From Pseudoxanthomonas sp. Root65 (GTDB lineage: Bacteria; Pseudomonadota; Gammaproteobacteria; Xanthomonadales; Xanthomonadaceae), in NCBI RefSeq assembly GCF_001427635.1, contig NZ_LMHA01000001.1, positions 1,384,318 to 1,448,317 on the forward strand: a stretch of 64,000 bases of DNA. Reading direction: 5' to 3'. How positions within the stretch are numbered: position 1 is the first letter of the stretch; each line of letters opens with the position of its first letter. Position numbers and translations under genes: made by a program. The notes beneath the pieces were generated by a model. The model searched no databases and had not been told where the DNA came from. It saw only the letters and a list, made by a program, of their open reading frames with translations. This document shows, piece after piece, positions 27,401 to 36,604 of the stretch.

Positions 27401-30400
27401 TCACGCAGCCCTCCGCAGAGTCTCGGTCAGCGAATCGATGCTCGCGGCCTTCGGCTTCACCAGCCAGAACTTGCCCACGTAGTCGCGGAACTCGTCGAGG
27501 ATCTGCTGCGCCCAGATGCTGCCGGTCAGTTCGCGGTGGCGGCTGACCAGGGTGTGCAGATGCTGGCGGTGGCTCTCGAAGCCTTCGGGACTGATGCGGT
27601 GGATGTCGATCAGTTCGTGGTTGTAGCGGTCGACGAAGTCGCGGTCCAGGTCGAGCACGTAGGCCAGGCCGCCGGTGAAGCCGGCACCGAAGTTCAGGCC
27701 CACCTTGCCCAGCACCAGCACGATGCCGTCGGTCATGTACTCGCAGCAGTGGTCGCCGGCGCCTTCGATGACGGCCAGTGCGCCGGAGTTGCGCACGCCG
27801 AAGCGCTCGCCCGCGCGTCCCGCGGCGAACAGCTCGCCACCCGTCGCGCCGTACAGGCAGGTGTTGCCGATGATCGGCGTGTTGCGTGCCTCGAAGCGCG
27901 CACCGCGCGGCGGACGCACCACCAGCCGGCCGCCGGCCATGCCCTTGCCCACGTAGTCGTTGGCTTCGCCTTCCAGTTCCATCTGCAGGCCACCGGCGTT
28001 GAACGCACCGAAGCTCTGTCCGGCGGTACCGCGGAAGCGGAGCGTGATCGGCGCGTCGGCCATGCCGTGGTTGCCATGCACGCGGGCGATGGTGCCGGAC
28101 AAGCGCGTCCCGATGCTGCGGTCGGTGTTGTGGATCAGGAAGCGATGGTCGCCGCCGCGCTTCCTGCGGATCGGCTCGGCCAGCAGGCCGTCGAGCTGGG
28201 TCGCCAGGCTGTCCGGCGATTCATACAGGCGCTGCGCCGCGCAGCTGCCGTTGTCGACCTGCGCGCCCTTCAGCAGGCGCGACAGGTCGATGTTCACGCC
28301 CTCGCGCGGCGCCGCCTCGATCTGTTGCAGCAGGTCGGTGCGGCCGACGATCTCGTCCAGCGAACGCGCGCCCAGATACGACAGCCACTGCCGCACTTCT
28401 TCGCTGAGCAGGCGGAAGAAGTTCTCCACGCGCTCGGGCAGGCCGGTGAAGTACTGCGTGCGCAGGCGCTCGTCCTGCGTGGCTACACCGGTGGCGCAGT
28501 TGTTGAGGTGGCAGATGCGCAGGTACTTGCAGCCCAGTACGATCATCGGGCCGGTGCCGAAGCCGAAGCTGTCGGCACCGAGCAGCGCCGCCTTCACCAC
28601 GTCCAGGCCGGTCTTCAGGCCGCCGTCGGTCTGCAGCACGGTGCGGTCGCGCAGCTGGTTGACCACCAGTGCGTGATGCGCCTCGGCCACGCCGAGTTCC
28701 CACGGTACGCCGGCGTAGCGGATCGAACTGACCGGGCTGGCGCCGGTGCCGCCGTCGTGGCCGGAGATGGTGATCAGGTCCGCGCCGGCCTTCACCACGC
28801 CCGCGGCGATGGTGCCCACGCCGGCATGGCTGACCAGCTTCACCGACACCAGCGCGGTCGGGTTGACCTGCTTGAGGTCGTAGATCAGCTGCGCGAGGTC
28901 TTCGATGGAATAGATGTCGTGGTGCGGCGGCGGCGAGATCAGGCCGATGCCGGGCCGGGCGTAGCGCAGCCGCGCGATCAGTTCGTTGACCTTGTGGCCG
29001 GGCAGCTGGCCTCCTTCGCCGGGCTTGGCGCCCTGCGCGACCTTGATCTGCAGCACTTCGGCATTGACCAGGTATTCCGGGGTCACGCCGAAGCGGCCGG
29101 ACGCGACCTGCTTGATCTTGCTGCGCTTCTCGGTGCCGTAGCGGGCGGGATCTTCGCCGCCTTCGCCGGAGTTGCTGCGGCCGCCCAGGCGGTTCATCGC
29201 GATGGCCAACGCTTCGTGCGCTTCCGGCGACAGCGCACCGAGACTGATCGCTGCGGTGTCGAACCGGCGCAGCAGGTCGGACGCACCGGCGACCTCGTCC
29301 ATCGGCGTCGCCGTATCGGCCTTCTTCAGCTGCAGCAGGTCGCGCAGCGCGGAGGGCGGACGCGTGTTCACCGCATCCGCATACGCCTGCCAGTCGCGGG
29401 CGTCGCCGGTGCGCGTGGCACGTTGCAGCGTCATCACCACATCCGGGTTGTACATGTGGTATTCGCCACCGTGCACGTACTTCAACAGGCCGCCGACCTC
29501 GGGCGATTCGCGGTCGTTCCACGCGCGCGCGTCGAGCTGGCGCGCTTCCAGGTCGAGCCGCTCGAAGCCGACGCCGCCGATGCGCGAAGGCGTTTCGGCG
29601 AAGCACAGGTCCACCACGTCCGGATCCAGGCCGACGATCTCGAACAGCTGCGCGCCGCGATAGCTGCTGATCGTGCAGATGCCCATCTTCGAGATGATCT
29701 TGGACAGGCCCTTGTAGACGCCCTTGCGGTAGCTGCGGCCGATCTGCGCCTGCTCGCCGCCCTTCTTGATCTGCAGGATGCCGCGTCGGCCCAGGTCGAA
29801 CAGCGTCTGGTAGGCCAGGTACGGATAGACCGCGGTGGCACCCACGCCGATCAGGCAGGCCATGTGGTGCGGATCGCGCGCGGTGCCGGTTTCGACGATC
29901 AGGTTGGCATCGCAGCGCAGACCCACGCGACAGAGGTGGTGATGCACCGCGCCGGTGGCGAGCAGCGCATGCGCCATCGGCCTGCCAGGCTGCGGATAGC
30001 GGTCCGACAACAGCAGCATGATGTCGCCGTCGCGCGCGGCCTGCTCGGCTTCGCGGCAGATCCGTTCCAGTCCGGCCTTCAGGCCTTCCTCGGGTGAGTA
30101 CGACAGGTCGATCAGGCGGTTCTTCTCGACGTATTGCGGCATCTTCAGCAGCTGCCGCAGCTTGCGCTGGCTCAGCACCGGGGAATTGAGGATGACGTGG
30201 TTCACCGTCTCCGCGCCGGCGTGGAAGATGTTGGTCTCCCGGCCCAGCTGGGTGGTCAGCGACATCACGCAGTCTTCTCGCAGCGGATCGATCGGCGGAT
30301 TGGTGACCTGCGCGAACGCCTGGCGGAAGTAGTCGTACAGCGGCCGCGTCTGCCGGCTCAACACGGCCATCGGCGTGTCGTCGCCCATCGAGCCGGTGGC

Positions 30401-31873
30401 TTCCTGCTCGGTTTCGGCGAGCGGGCGCAGTACGCCTTCGACTTCCTCCGAGGTCAGCTGGAACAGCTTGTGGTAGCCGCGCAGCGTCTTCTCATCGAAC
30501 GGCTCCTCGACCAGCGACGGATCGATCAGCTCGGTCTGCAGGTAGGTGACGCCCTGCTGCAGCCACTGCTTGTACGGGGCGCGACCGCGATTGATGCGGT
30601 CCACCGCTTCGCTGTCGAGCAGGTCGCCGCGGCGCAGGTCGATGGCCATCATCTCGCCCGGGCCCAGCTTGCCCTTGCGGGTGACGCGCTCGGCCGGCAC
30701 TTCCCACACGCCGGCTTCGCTGGCGACGATGAAGTGGCGGTCGCTGGTCAGCATCCAGCGCGCCGGTCGCAGGCCGTTGCGGTCCAGCGTGCAGGCGGCG
30801 TAGCGCGCGTCCATCGAGACGATGCCGGCCGGCCCGTCCCACGGTTCGGTGTTCAGGCCGTAGAACTCGTAGAACGCGGCGAGGTCGGCGTCCTTGAACT
30901 CCAGCGACTGCGTGGCCGGCGGTACCAGGATGCGCAGCGCCTGGATCAGCTCCATGCCGCCGGCGACCAGCAGCTCCAGCATGTTGTCCAGGCTCTGCGA
31001 GTCGGAGCCGTGCATGGAGATGACGGGGTCGAACTCGCCGATGTCGAACCACGGCGTCTTCCACACCTTGCTGCGCGCCTGCGCCCAGCGGCGGTTGCCC
31101 TCGATGGTGTTGATCTCGCCGTTGTGCGCCAGCAGGCGGAACGGATGCGCCAGCGGCCAGCGCGGCAGCGTGTTGGTGGAGAAGCGCTGGTGGAACACCA
31201 CCGCGCTGCTGGCCAGTTCCGCGCGTCGCAGGTCCGGGTAGAACGCGGCCAGCTTGTCCGGCAGCACCATGCCCTTGTAGCCGATGGCATGCGGCGACAG
31301 CGTGACCACGTAGAAATCGGACACGGCCGTGCGCAGCTGCTGTTCGGCGCGGCGGCGCGCGAGGAACAGCGCCAGCGAGAACGCTTCGTCCTTCTGGCCG
31401 TCGTCGGCCTCGACGTAGAGCTGCTCGATGCGCGGCAGCGTGTCCTTCGCCAGCTGGCCGCAGACGCTGTCGTTGGTCGGCGGCACGCGCCAGCCCTTCA
31501 CCGCCACGCCGGCACGGAACAGTTCGGCTTCCAGCGTGGCGCGGCACTGTGCGGCCTGCGCGTCGTCGTGCGGCAGGAACACCAGGCCGGACGCGAAGCG
31601 CGCGCCCAGCGCGATGCCGGCTTCGCTCGCCAGCGCGCGCAGGAAAGCGTCCGGTTTGCGGATCAGCAGGCCGCAGCCGTCGCCGGTCAGCCCGTCGGCG
31701 GCGACGCCGCCACGATGGGTCATGCGCGACAGCGCGGCGATGGCGGTATCCACCAGCGCACGCGAGGGCTGATCGTCGAGTTGCGCGATCATGCCGAAGC
31801 CGCAGGCATCGCGCTCGTCGTTCGGGTCGTACAGACCGTGGTCGAAGCCGCCTTGGCGATTGCGAGGGGCCAT
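27401..31873 (-). CDS. gltB: Glutamate synthase (NADPH) large subunit
   Basis: A 1490-residue protein, the standard length. It begins with a short propeptide; the N-terminal nucleophile is Cys24 in ERDACGFGMIAQLD, exposed after maturation and used to release ammonia from glutamine. The amidotransferase domain runs to about 410, the central domain to about 800, the FMN synthase domain to about 1220 (GGRSNSGEGGEDPARYG, PPPHHDIYSIEDLAQLI, ISGHDGGTGASPVSSIRYAG, and the 3Fe-4S cysteines in CHLNNCATGVATQD), then the beta-helix domain with repeated G-xx-G units. The ATG at 31873 has GAGG seven bases upstream. Long open frames on the opposite strand are a composition artefact. Confidence 0.97.
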   Translation of the reverse strand: MAPRNRQGGFDHGLYDPNDERDACGFGMIAQLDDQPSRALVDTAIAALSRMTHRGGVAADGLTGDGCGLLIRKPDAFLRALASEAGIALGARFASGLVFLPHDDAQAAQCRATLEAELFRAGVAVKGWRVPPTNDSVCGQLAKDTLPRIEQLYVEADDGQKDEAFSLALFLARRRAEQQLRTAVSDFYVVTLSPHAIGYKGMVLPDKLAAFYPDLRRAELASSAVVFHQRFSTNTLPRWPLAHPFRLLAHNGEINTIEGNRRWAQARSKVWKTPWFDIGEFDPVISMHGSDSQSLDNMLELLVAGGMELIQALRILVPPATQSLEFKDADLAAFYEFYGLNTEPWDGPAGIVSMDARYAACTLDRNGLRPARWMLTSDRHFIVASEAGVWEVPAERVTRKGKLGPGEMMAIDLRRGDLLDSEAVDRINRGRAPYKQWLQQGVTYLQTELIDPSLVEEPFDEKTLRGYHKLFQLTSEEVEGVLRPLAETEQEATGSMGDDTPMAVLSRQTRPLYDYFRQAFAQVTNPPIDPLREDCVMSLTTQLGRETNIFHAGAETVNHVILNSPVLSQRKLRQLLKMPQYVEKNRLIDLSYSPEEGLKAGLERICREAEQAARDGDIMLLLSDRYPQPGRPMAHALLATGAVHHHLCRVGLRCDANLIVETGTARDPHHMACLIGVGATAVYPYLAYQTLFDLGRRGILQIKKGGEQAQIGRSYRKGVYKGLSKIISKMGICTISSYRGAQLFEIVGLDPDVVDLCFAETPSRIGGVGFERLDLEARQLDARAWNDRESPEVGGLLKYVHGGEYHMYNPDVVMTLQRATRTGDARDWQAYADAVNTRPPSALRDLLQLKKADTATPMDEVAGASDLLRRFDTAAISLGALSPEAHEALAIAMNRLGGRSNSGEGGEDPARYGTEKRSKIKQVASGRFGVTPEYLVNAEVLQIKVAQGAKPGEGGQLPGHKVNELIARLRYARPGIGLISPPPHHDIYSIEDLAQLIYDLKQVNPTALVSVKLVSHAGVGTIAAGVVKAGADLITISGHDGGTGASPVSSIRYAGVPWELGVAEAHHALVVNQLRDRTVLQTDGGLKTGLDVVKAALLGADSFGFGTGPMIVLGCKYLRICHLNNCATGVATQDERLRTQYFTGLPERVENFFRLLSEEVRQWLSYLGARSLDEIVGRTDLLQQIEAAPREGVNIDLSRLLKGAQVDNGSCAAQRLYESPDSLATQLDGLLAEPIRRKRGGDHRFLIHNTDRSIGTRLSGTIARVHGNHGMADAPITLRFRGTAGQSFGAFNAGGLQMELEGEANDYVGKGMAGGRLVVRPPRGARFEARNTPIIGNTCLYGATGGELFAAGRAGERFGVRNSGALAVIEGAGDHCCEYMTDGIVLVLGKVGLNFGAGFTGGLAYVLDLDRDFVDRYNHELIDIHRISPEGFESHRQHLHTLVSRHRELTGSIWAQQILDEFRDYVGKFWLVKPKAASIDSLTETLRRAA

Positions 31874-31962
31874 GTGTTGCCTCAAACCGGAGTGACGGCG
31901 ACACCGTGCCCTGCCCGCGCAGCGGCACTTCGAAATGTCACCGGAAACCCGACTAAATCACA

Positions 31963-31984
31963 GTTGTTGCGATGCCGCAACAAC
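31963..31984. promoter_or_regulatory. Palindrome in the gltB promoter region
   Basis: GTTGTTGCG-ATGC-CGCAACAAC is a perfect nine-base inverted repeat about 90 bases before the gltB ATG. On the minus strand TTGTTG could serve as a -35 element with TGATTT 17 bases later as -10, so the palindrome would cover the promoter. A related GTTGCCGTTGCAAC sequence lies 23 bases further upstream (32007-32020). Together they look like operator sites of an unidentified regulator of gltBD. Confidence 0.5.
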
Positions 31985-32054
31985 ACCTCTGACACACCAC
32001 TTGTTGGTTGCAACGGCAACTTTTTGCTGGACGTGCAAGCGTGTTCATCGCGCA

Positions 32055-32086
32055 TGAAAAAGCCGCCTGTGCGGACACAGGCGGCT
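32055..32086 (-). terminator. Rho-independent terminator of the I78 inhibitor gene
   Basis: On the minus strand an 11-base stem (AGCCGCCTGTG / CACAGGCGGCT) with a four-base loop is followed by TTTTT. It is located about 28 bases after the stop codon and separates this gene from the gltB promoter. Confidence 0.9.
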
Positions 32087-32113
32087 CGCCGGCCAAACGC
32101 GTCGCTGGGAATC

Positions 32114-32479
32114 TCAGCCGCAGTTGACCGAGGTCGCCGCGCCCTTGTCGTCGAGGATGATGTTCAGGCGGTTCGGGTTGAAGTCCATCGTCGCGGCATC
32201 GCCGGGCTTGAGCGCGCGCACGGCCTCCGACTTGCTGTCGGTCTTGGCCTGCTCGATCTCCTGGTCGGTCGGCGTCTTGCCGATGATCCACTGCGCCTGG
32301 GTGTCGTCGCAGGTGCCGGCGAGTTCCGTGGGTGCAGGTTGCGCGGGCGCCGGCTCCGCGGCTTCGCTGGCGGCGGCCTGGGACTGCTCGGCGGCGGCGG
32401 TCTGCTCGTCGGATTCGGGCGCGCTGCACGCGGCCAGCGAGAGGGTCAGCAGCAGGGCGGGGATCGCCGTTCGGATCAT
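32114..32479 (-). CDS. I78-family peptidase inhibitor, lipoprotein
   Basis: A 121-residue lipoprotein. The signal peptide LLLTLSLAACSAPE has lipobox LAAC (Cys18), followed by an Ala/Glu/Pro linker at 24-50. The C-terminal domain (about 55-121) matches inhibitor family I78: a conserved Cys in GTCDDTQAQWIIGK, then MDFNPNRLNIILDDKG and the terminal SVNCG with the second Cys, which forms the family's disulfide. I78 members such as the Aspergillus elastase inhibitor block serine peptidases. It is the second secreted peptidase inhibitor in this window besides the chagasin-like one. It is on the same strand as the MoxR/TldD cluster but has its own terminator. Confidence 0.85.
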   Translation of the reverse strand: MIRTAIPALLLTLSLAACSAPESDEQTAAAEQSQAAASEAAEPAPAQPAPTELAGTCDDTQAQWIIGKTPTDQEIEQAKTDSKSEAVRALKPGDAATMDFNPNRLNIILDDKGAATSVNCG

Positions 32480-32609
32480 GCGGAGCTCCGGAGAATGGGT
32501 CTGAAGGAGAGATTACGCATACGACATTCGCTAGTCGTTAAGCACGGTCCGAGCGGTTCCGTCGATCGGCCGTGGACACCTTACGAGCGGACCGGAACCT
32601 CGGACCTTT

Positions 32610-34433
32610 TCAGCCCGCCGCGGGACGCCGCCGCTCCAGCCACCAAAGCAGGCCGCTTGCGAACAGCCAGCCGAGGAACCAGGGCCATGCCGGCCCGCGA
32701 GCGCCTTCCGTTCTCGACGAGGCCGCGACGCTGGACGGCGCGCGCGATGCCAGTTGCCGTGTGTGTTCGCGTACCGCCATCGCATGCAGCTGGGGTGCAT
32801 CGTCCGCCGCGCGCACGTGGAACGGTGCGGTCGCATCGCCCAGGGTCAGCTGGTGCCAGCCGGCCATGCGTGGCCAGAAGCCGCCACAGCCCGCGGCGCC
32901 GGTGGCCGGGTCGCGCTGCAGGCGGGTGACAGTGCCATCCGGTGCGCTCACCTGCGCGCCGCCGGCGAGAGCGCACAGCGCCACGCGCTGCGGGACGCGG
33001 GCGTCGTCAGGTGCCGACAGCGCCATCTCTGTGCCCGTCCGGGACAGCGTTCCCAGCGCCTGAGACCACAGCACGGCATGCGTATCGGCATGGCCGGTCA
33101 GGGCCAGGGTGTAGGTGTCGGTCGGCGTCCACGCGCCGATGCGGCCGCGCCCTTCCGCACGCCACCACGCGACCGCCGTGCCGTCGGCCGCGCGCAGCAG
33201 CGGGATCGCGTCCGGCGATGTCGTGCGCAGCGCCTGTCGCGTCAGCGTCGACAGGCCGGCCGGTATCGCATCGGCATCGACCGGTGCGTCCGCCGTGCCG
33301 GCGCCGCGGCGAGCGCGCCAGGCGTCGTCGTCGGGCGCAGGACGCGGCAGCTGGAATTCCGCGTCATCGCGGCCGGTCAGCGCCAGGCCGAGCATGCGTT
33401 GCACGCCTGGTGCCAGTGCGCCATCGGCACGCACCAGCACGCCGAGGCCGTCACGGACCGCCGCCACGAGGGCTGCACGTTGTCCGTCACCGAGCGCGGC
33501 GGCGCTGCGCGCGTCCAGCAGCACCAGGTCGAAGCGGCGCAGCGTGTCGGCCGTCATCGGCAGCGGCGCATCGCCCAGCTGCAGGCCGCCGCCCAGGCTG
33601 ATCTGCAGATGCAGCGGAATGCCGGCGTCGGCGGCCCAGCGGCGCAGGTACTTCCATTCCGCGTTCGGTGCGCCGGCCAAGGCCCAGACGCGCGGCGCCG
33701 AGGCGGGCTGGGTCCATACCGGCACGGTGGCGGTGTCGATGACCGCACGCTTCGCATCCAACACCTCGATGCGGAACTGCGCTGGCCCCGACAAACGGCT
33801 CAGCCCGTCGAGGCGAAAGCCCCCCTGCGCATCGACCGTCGTCGCATCGACCCGCTGGCCGGCCGGATCGCGCAGGACCACCGTCGCCTGCGGAATGCCG
33901 TGCACGCGGCCGCTGGCGACGAAGCCGGCGCCCGTCGCGACCGGTGCGATGGGTGAGAGCTGCACGATGCCGCGCGGCAACGGCGCCGCGGAGAAGGCCA
34001 GTGCGCGTCCATCCACCGCATCGCGGTCGCGCGGCTCCAGGCCGGCGCCGACGATGTACAGCGCACGGACCTCCGGACGACGGCGCAGTGCGGTGCCGAG
34101 GTCGGGGACGCGTTCGGCGTCGAGACCGGCCGGTGCTTCCGGCAGCGCGACGCGCGGCTGGCCGTCCAGCGATGCGGGCAGAGCGACGCGATCCGCCTGT
34201 GCGGTCATCACCACCAGCGTGCCGGTGGTCGTGGTCTGTCGTGGCGGCAGCAGGGTGACGTAGAGCAGCAGCGCGACCACGGGTTGCAGCAGGCACAGCA
34301 ACGCGAAGCGCGTCGGCGAACCGCGACGGTCATGCGGTGCGCCGTGACGCCACAACGCGAGGCGCAGCCACGCCATCACGACGGCCAGCGTCAGCAGACC
34401 GGCCAGCAGCAGCGACAGGGACATGGCGTTCAT
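32610..34433 (-). CDS. Large membrane protein of the MoxR-DUF58 cluster
   Basis: A 607-residue protein of unknown function. Two membrane segments lie at the N-terminus (LLLAGLLTLAVVMAWLRLAL and FALLCLLQPVVALLLYVTLL) and one at the C-terminus (WPWFLGWLFASGLLWWLERRR), leaving a large periplasmic middle. The middle has beta-rich Ig/carboxypeptidase-regulatory-like sequence (IPQATVVLRDPAGQRVDATTVD, GGFRLDGLSRL) and a Rossmann-like part (LRRFDLVLLDARSAAALGDG) resembling the glutamine-amidotransferase-like fold of BatA/DUF4159-type proteins. It overlaps the DUF4175 gene by four bases, so it belongs to the same operon. Likely an assembly or scaffold partner of the MoxR system. Confidence 0.75.
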   Translation of the reverse strand: MNAMSLSLLLAGLLTLAVVMAWLRLALWRHGAPHDRRGSPTRFALLCLLQPVVALLLYVTLLPPRQTTTTGTLVVMTAQADRVALPASLDGQPRVALPEAPAGLDAERVPDLGTALRRRPEVRALYIVGAGLEPRDRDAVDGRALAFSAAPLPRGIVQLSPIAPVATGAGFVASGRVHGIPQATVVLRDPAGQRVDATTVDAQGGFRLDGLSRLSGPAQFRIEVLDAKRAVIDTATVPVWTQPASAPRVWALAGAPNAEWKYLRRWAADAGIPLHLQISLGGGLQLGDAPLPMTADTLRRFDLVLLDARSAAALGDGQRAALVAAVRDGLGVLVRADGALAPGVQRMLGLALTGRDDAEFQLPRPAPDDDAWRARRGAGTADAPVDADAIPAGLSTLTRQALRTTSPDAIPLLRAADGTAVAWWRAEGRGRIGAWTPTDTYTLALTGHADTHAVLWSQALGTLSRTGTEMALSAPDDARVPQRVALCALAGGAQVSAPDGTVTRLQRDPATGAAGCGGFWPRMAGWHQLTLGDATAPFHVRAADDAPQLHAMAVREHTRQLASRAPSSVAASSRTEGARGPAWPWFLGWLFASGLLWWLERRRPAAG

Positions 34434-36604
34434 CGCGCCGGCTCCTGCCGCAGGGCATCCAGGTAGCGACGCCCCACGTCGTCGGTCGCGCCGCGTCGCG
34501 GCACCTGCGCGGGCGGCTGTGCCGAGGCGGACCACAGCAGCGACCGCAGCCGCTGCCGGCAGGGCGCGCAATCCGGATCGCCACGCACTTCGTCGATGGC
34601 CGCGAACAGGTCCAGCGCATCCGGCACGCGCGCTTCGTTGTTGCGCAGCCAGGCCTGCAACGCGTCAAGGTCGGCGGCATCCGCGGGCACGCGGTCGTTC
34701 GCGAGCGCGGCCCAGGCACGCGCGGGTGCCGGTGCATCGTCGTCCTGCTGGCGCGCGAGCGGTCCCAGCGCGCGCGGCGCGATGCCGGTGCGGTCGCCAC
34801 CCATCCTGCGCGTCTCGTCGATCGGCGGCAGTTCCGGCCCCACCCGCGCCAGGTAGATGCGGGTCGCCTGCTGTACCTGCTTGATGTACTCCAGCGCCTT
34901 GTAGGCGAACGGCAGCGCCTGGTCCGGATGGCCCTGGCGCAGGTGAAGTTCCGATTGCCACATCTGGTCCAGCGCCTTCTTCAGGGTGGCGCGCGTCTCC
35001 GGATCGAGCAGGGTCGCGGCTTCGGCATGGTCGTGGGTGTGGCCGTACGCCTCCAGCACGTCGGCTTCGCGGCCGAAGCTGGCGCCGGTCGCGCTGGTGA
35101 CCTCGCCATGCCCGTGGCCGTCGTCGGCCTGTGCGGATTCGCCAGCGTGGTCGTGGCCGTCGCCGTCCGCATGCGCTTCCTCGGCATCATTCGTCGGCGG
35201 CGGTTGCGGCTCGCCTTCGGCTTCCTCGCCGAGGAACTGGCCGTAACGCAGGCGCAGGATGCGCTGGTCCACGCCGATCGCATCCGAGCGGGTGACGAAC
35301 GTATCGGCTGCCAGGCTGCGCTTCTGCTTCTGCAGCGCTTCGGCGTCGATGATGATCTGGCGCTGGCTGCGGAAGTAGGCCGGCATCACCTTCTTCACCA
35401 TCCCTTCCAGCCCTGTGCTCTCCTGGCCAAGGTCGGCCGGCCAGCGCAGGATCAGGCCGGGACTCTGCGCGCGCTGCGGCGCGGGCGAACGCGTGTCCTG
35501 CACGGTGAGCTGCGCGATCAGGTCGTCCCCCACCGCCATGCCCAGCGCCTTCAGGTCCAGCGAGGCGGTGAAGCGGCGTGCCGTCGCCGGACCGGTGCCA
35601 CGCAGCGTCATCACCTGTTCCTTGAAGGCGATGTTCTCGCCGCTGCCCTGCGCGAGCGTCAGCTTCAGCGTCGCGCTCGGCGCGATGCCGTAGTCGTCGC
35701 GCGCCTCGAAGGCCAGCGGCCACCGCGTCTGCCCGACCGTCACCAGACTGAGACCGCGGTCCGGCGCGAGGACCTTCACCTCCGGCACACGGTCGGGAAT
35801 CGCATCCAGCCGGCGCAGCTTCGTCGGCGGCTGGCCTTCGGTGCCGGCCGCGACCACGCGGTACAGCGTCGACTTCGCCAGCACGTGCGTCGCCTGCCAG
35901 GTGTCGCCCGTGCGGCGCAGTCCGATGCGCTGGCCGTCGTGGAAGACCAGCGCCGCCGTGGACGGTTGCGGCTCGAAGCGCAGCGTCCATGCCAGCCGCG
36001 AGCCGGCGGGCGCCTTGGTGTCGAGCGAGGCCTCGTCGCGCGCGGCGAGGCCGGTGTAGGCGGGCGGCACCACGTGCAGGCGTTGCGCGACGAGGTGCGG
36101 GATGCCGGGCGCGGTGGGGACCGGCTCGTCGGAAGGCTGGAGCGCGCCGGGTCCGGTCGCGCGACCGGGCCATAACAGCGCCGTCGCCATCACGACGGCG
36201 GCCGCGATCCACAGTGCGACGATGCGTGCCCACGGCCACGGCGTGCGAAGGTCCGGCGCGGGCTGCGCGCGCAGGCGTTCGCGCACGCGCGCCTGCTGCA
36301 ACTGCTGCAGGGGCGTCAACGACGCGGGTGGCGTCAGCAGCAGGTCGGTGCTGTCGTCGAGATCGGCGCGCCGCGCATCCAGTTGCCGCACCAGCCAGCG
36401 CGTGTCGAACGCACGCGTCCGTCGCCACGCGAGGATCGCGAGCAGCGAGAAACCGATGACGGCGATCATCATCGCGAGGCCCGGCGACGTTAGCCGCCAC
36501 AGCACACCGCCCACCGCCACCGGGATCGCCGCGCCCAGCAGCAGCTGGCCTAGCAGCGCATGCCGGCGCGCCTGCCCCAGACGGTCGCTTGCGGACGGCG
36601 TCAT
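34430..36604 (-). CDS. DUF4175-family membrane protein with a histidine-rich segment
   Basis: A 724-residue protein with three membrane spans near the N-terminus (about 17-37, 43-60, 126-145) and a long periplasmic remainder. Family-type features are VVPPAYTGLAARD, VKVLAPDRGLSLVTVGQTRWPLAFEARDDYGIA and the alpha-helical C-terminal half with AEALQKQKRSLAADTF and RLRYGQFLGEE. Residues 474-527 are Asp/Glu/His-rich with clusters GDGHDHAG, DDGHGHGE and GHTHDHAE, a likely metal-binding spacer. DUF4175 proteins co-occur with MoxR, DUF58 and BatA genes in many bacteria; function unknown. It overlaps the genes on both sides by four bases. Confidence 0.8.
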   Translation of the reverse strand: MTPSASDRLGQARRHALLGQLLLGAAIPVAVGGVLWRLTSPGLAMMIAVIGFSLLAILAWRRTRAFDTRWLVRQLDARRADLDDSTDLLLTPPASLTPLQQLQQARVRERLRAQPAPDLRTPWPWARIVALWIAAAVVMATALLWPGRATGPGALQPSDEPVPTAPGIPHLVAQRLHVVPPAYTGLAARDEASLDTKAPAGSRLAWTLRFEPQPSTAALVFHDGQRIGLRRTGDTWQATHVLAKSTLYRVVAAGTEGQPPTKLRRLDAIPDRVPEVKVLAPDRGLSLVTVGQTRWPLAFEARDDYGIAPSATLKLTLAQGSGENIAFKEQVMTLRGTGPATARRFTASLDLKALGMAVGDDLIAQLTVQDTRSPAPQRAQSPGLILRWPADLGQESTGLEGMVKKVMPAYFRSQRQIIIDAEALQKQKRSLAADTFVTRSDAIGVDQRILRLRYGQFLGEEAEGEPQPPPTNDAEEAHADGDGHDHAGESAQADDGHGHGEVTSATGASFGREADVLEAYGHTHDHAEAATLLDPETRATLKKALDQMWQSELHLRQGHPDQALPFAYKALEYIKQVQQATRIYLARVGPELPPIDETRRMGGDRTGIAPRALGPLARQQDDDAPAPARAWAALANDRVPADAADLDALQAWLRNNEARVPDALDLFAAIDEVRGDPDCAPCRQRLRSLLWSASAQPPAQVPRRGATDDVGRRYLDALRQEPAR

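Noticed and set aside
30134..32929. Open frame of 931 codons on the plus strand, antisense to gltB and its upstream genes
   Set aside because: Same artefact of GC-rich third positions; it spans several real genes, a terminator and an intergenic region.
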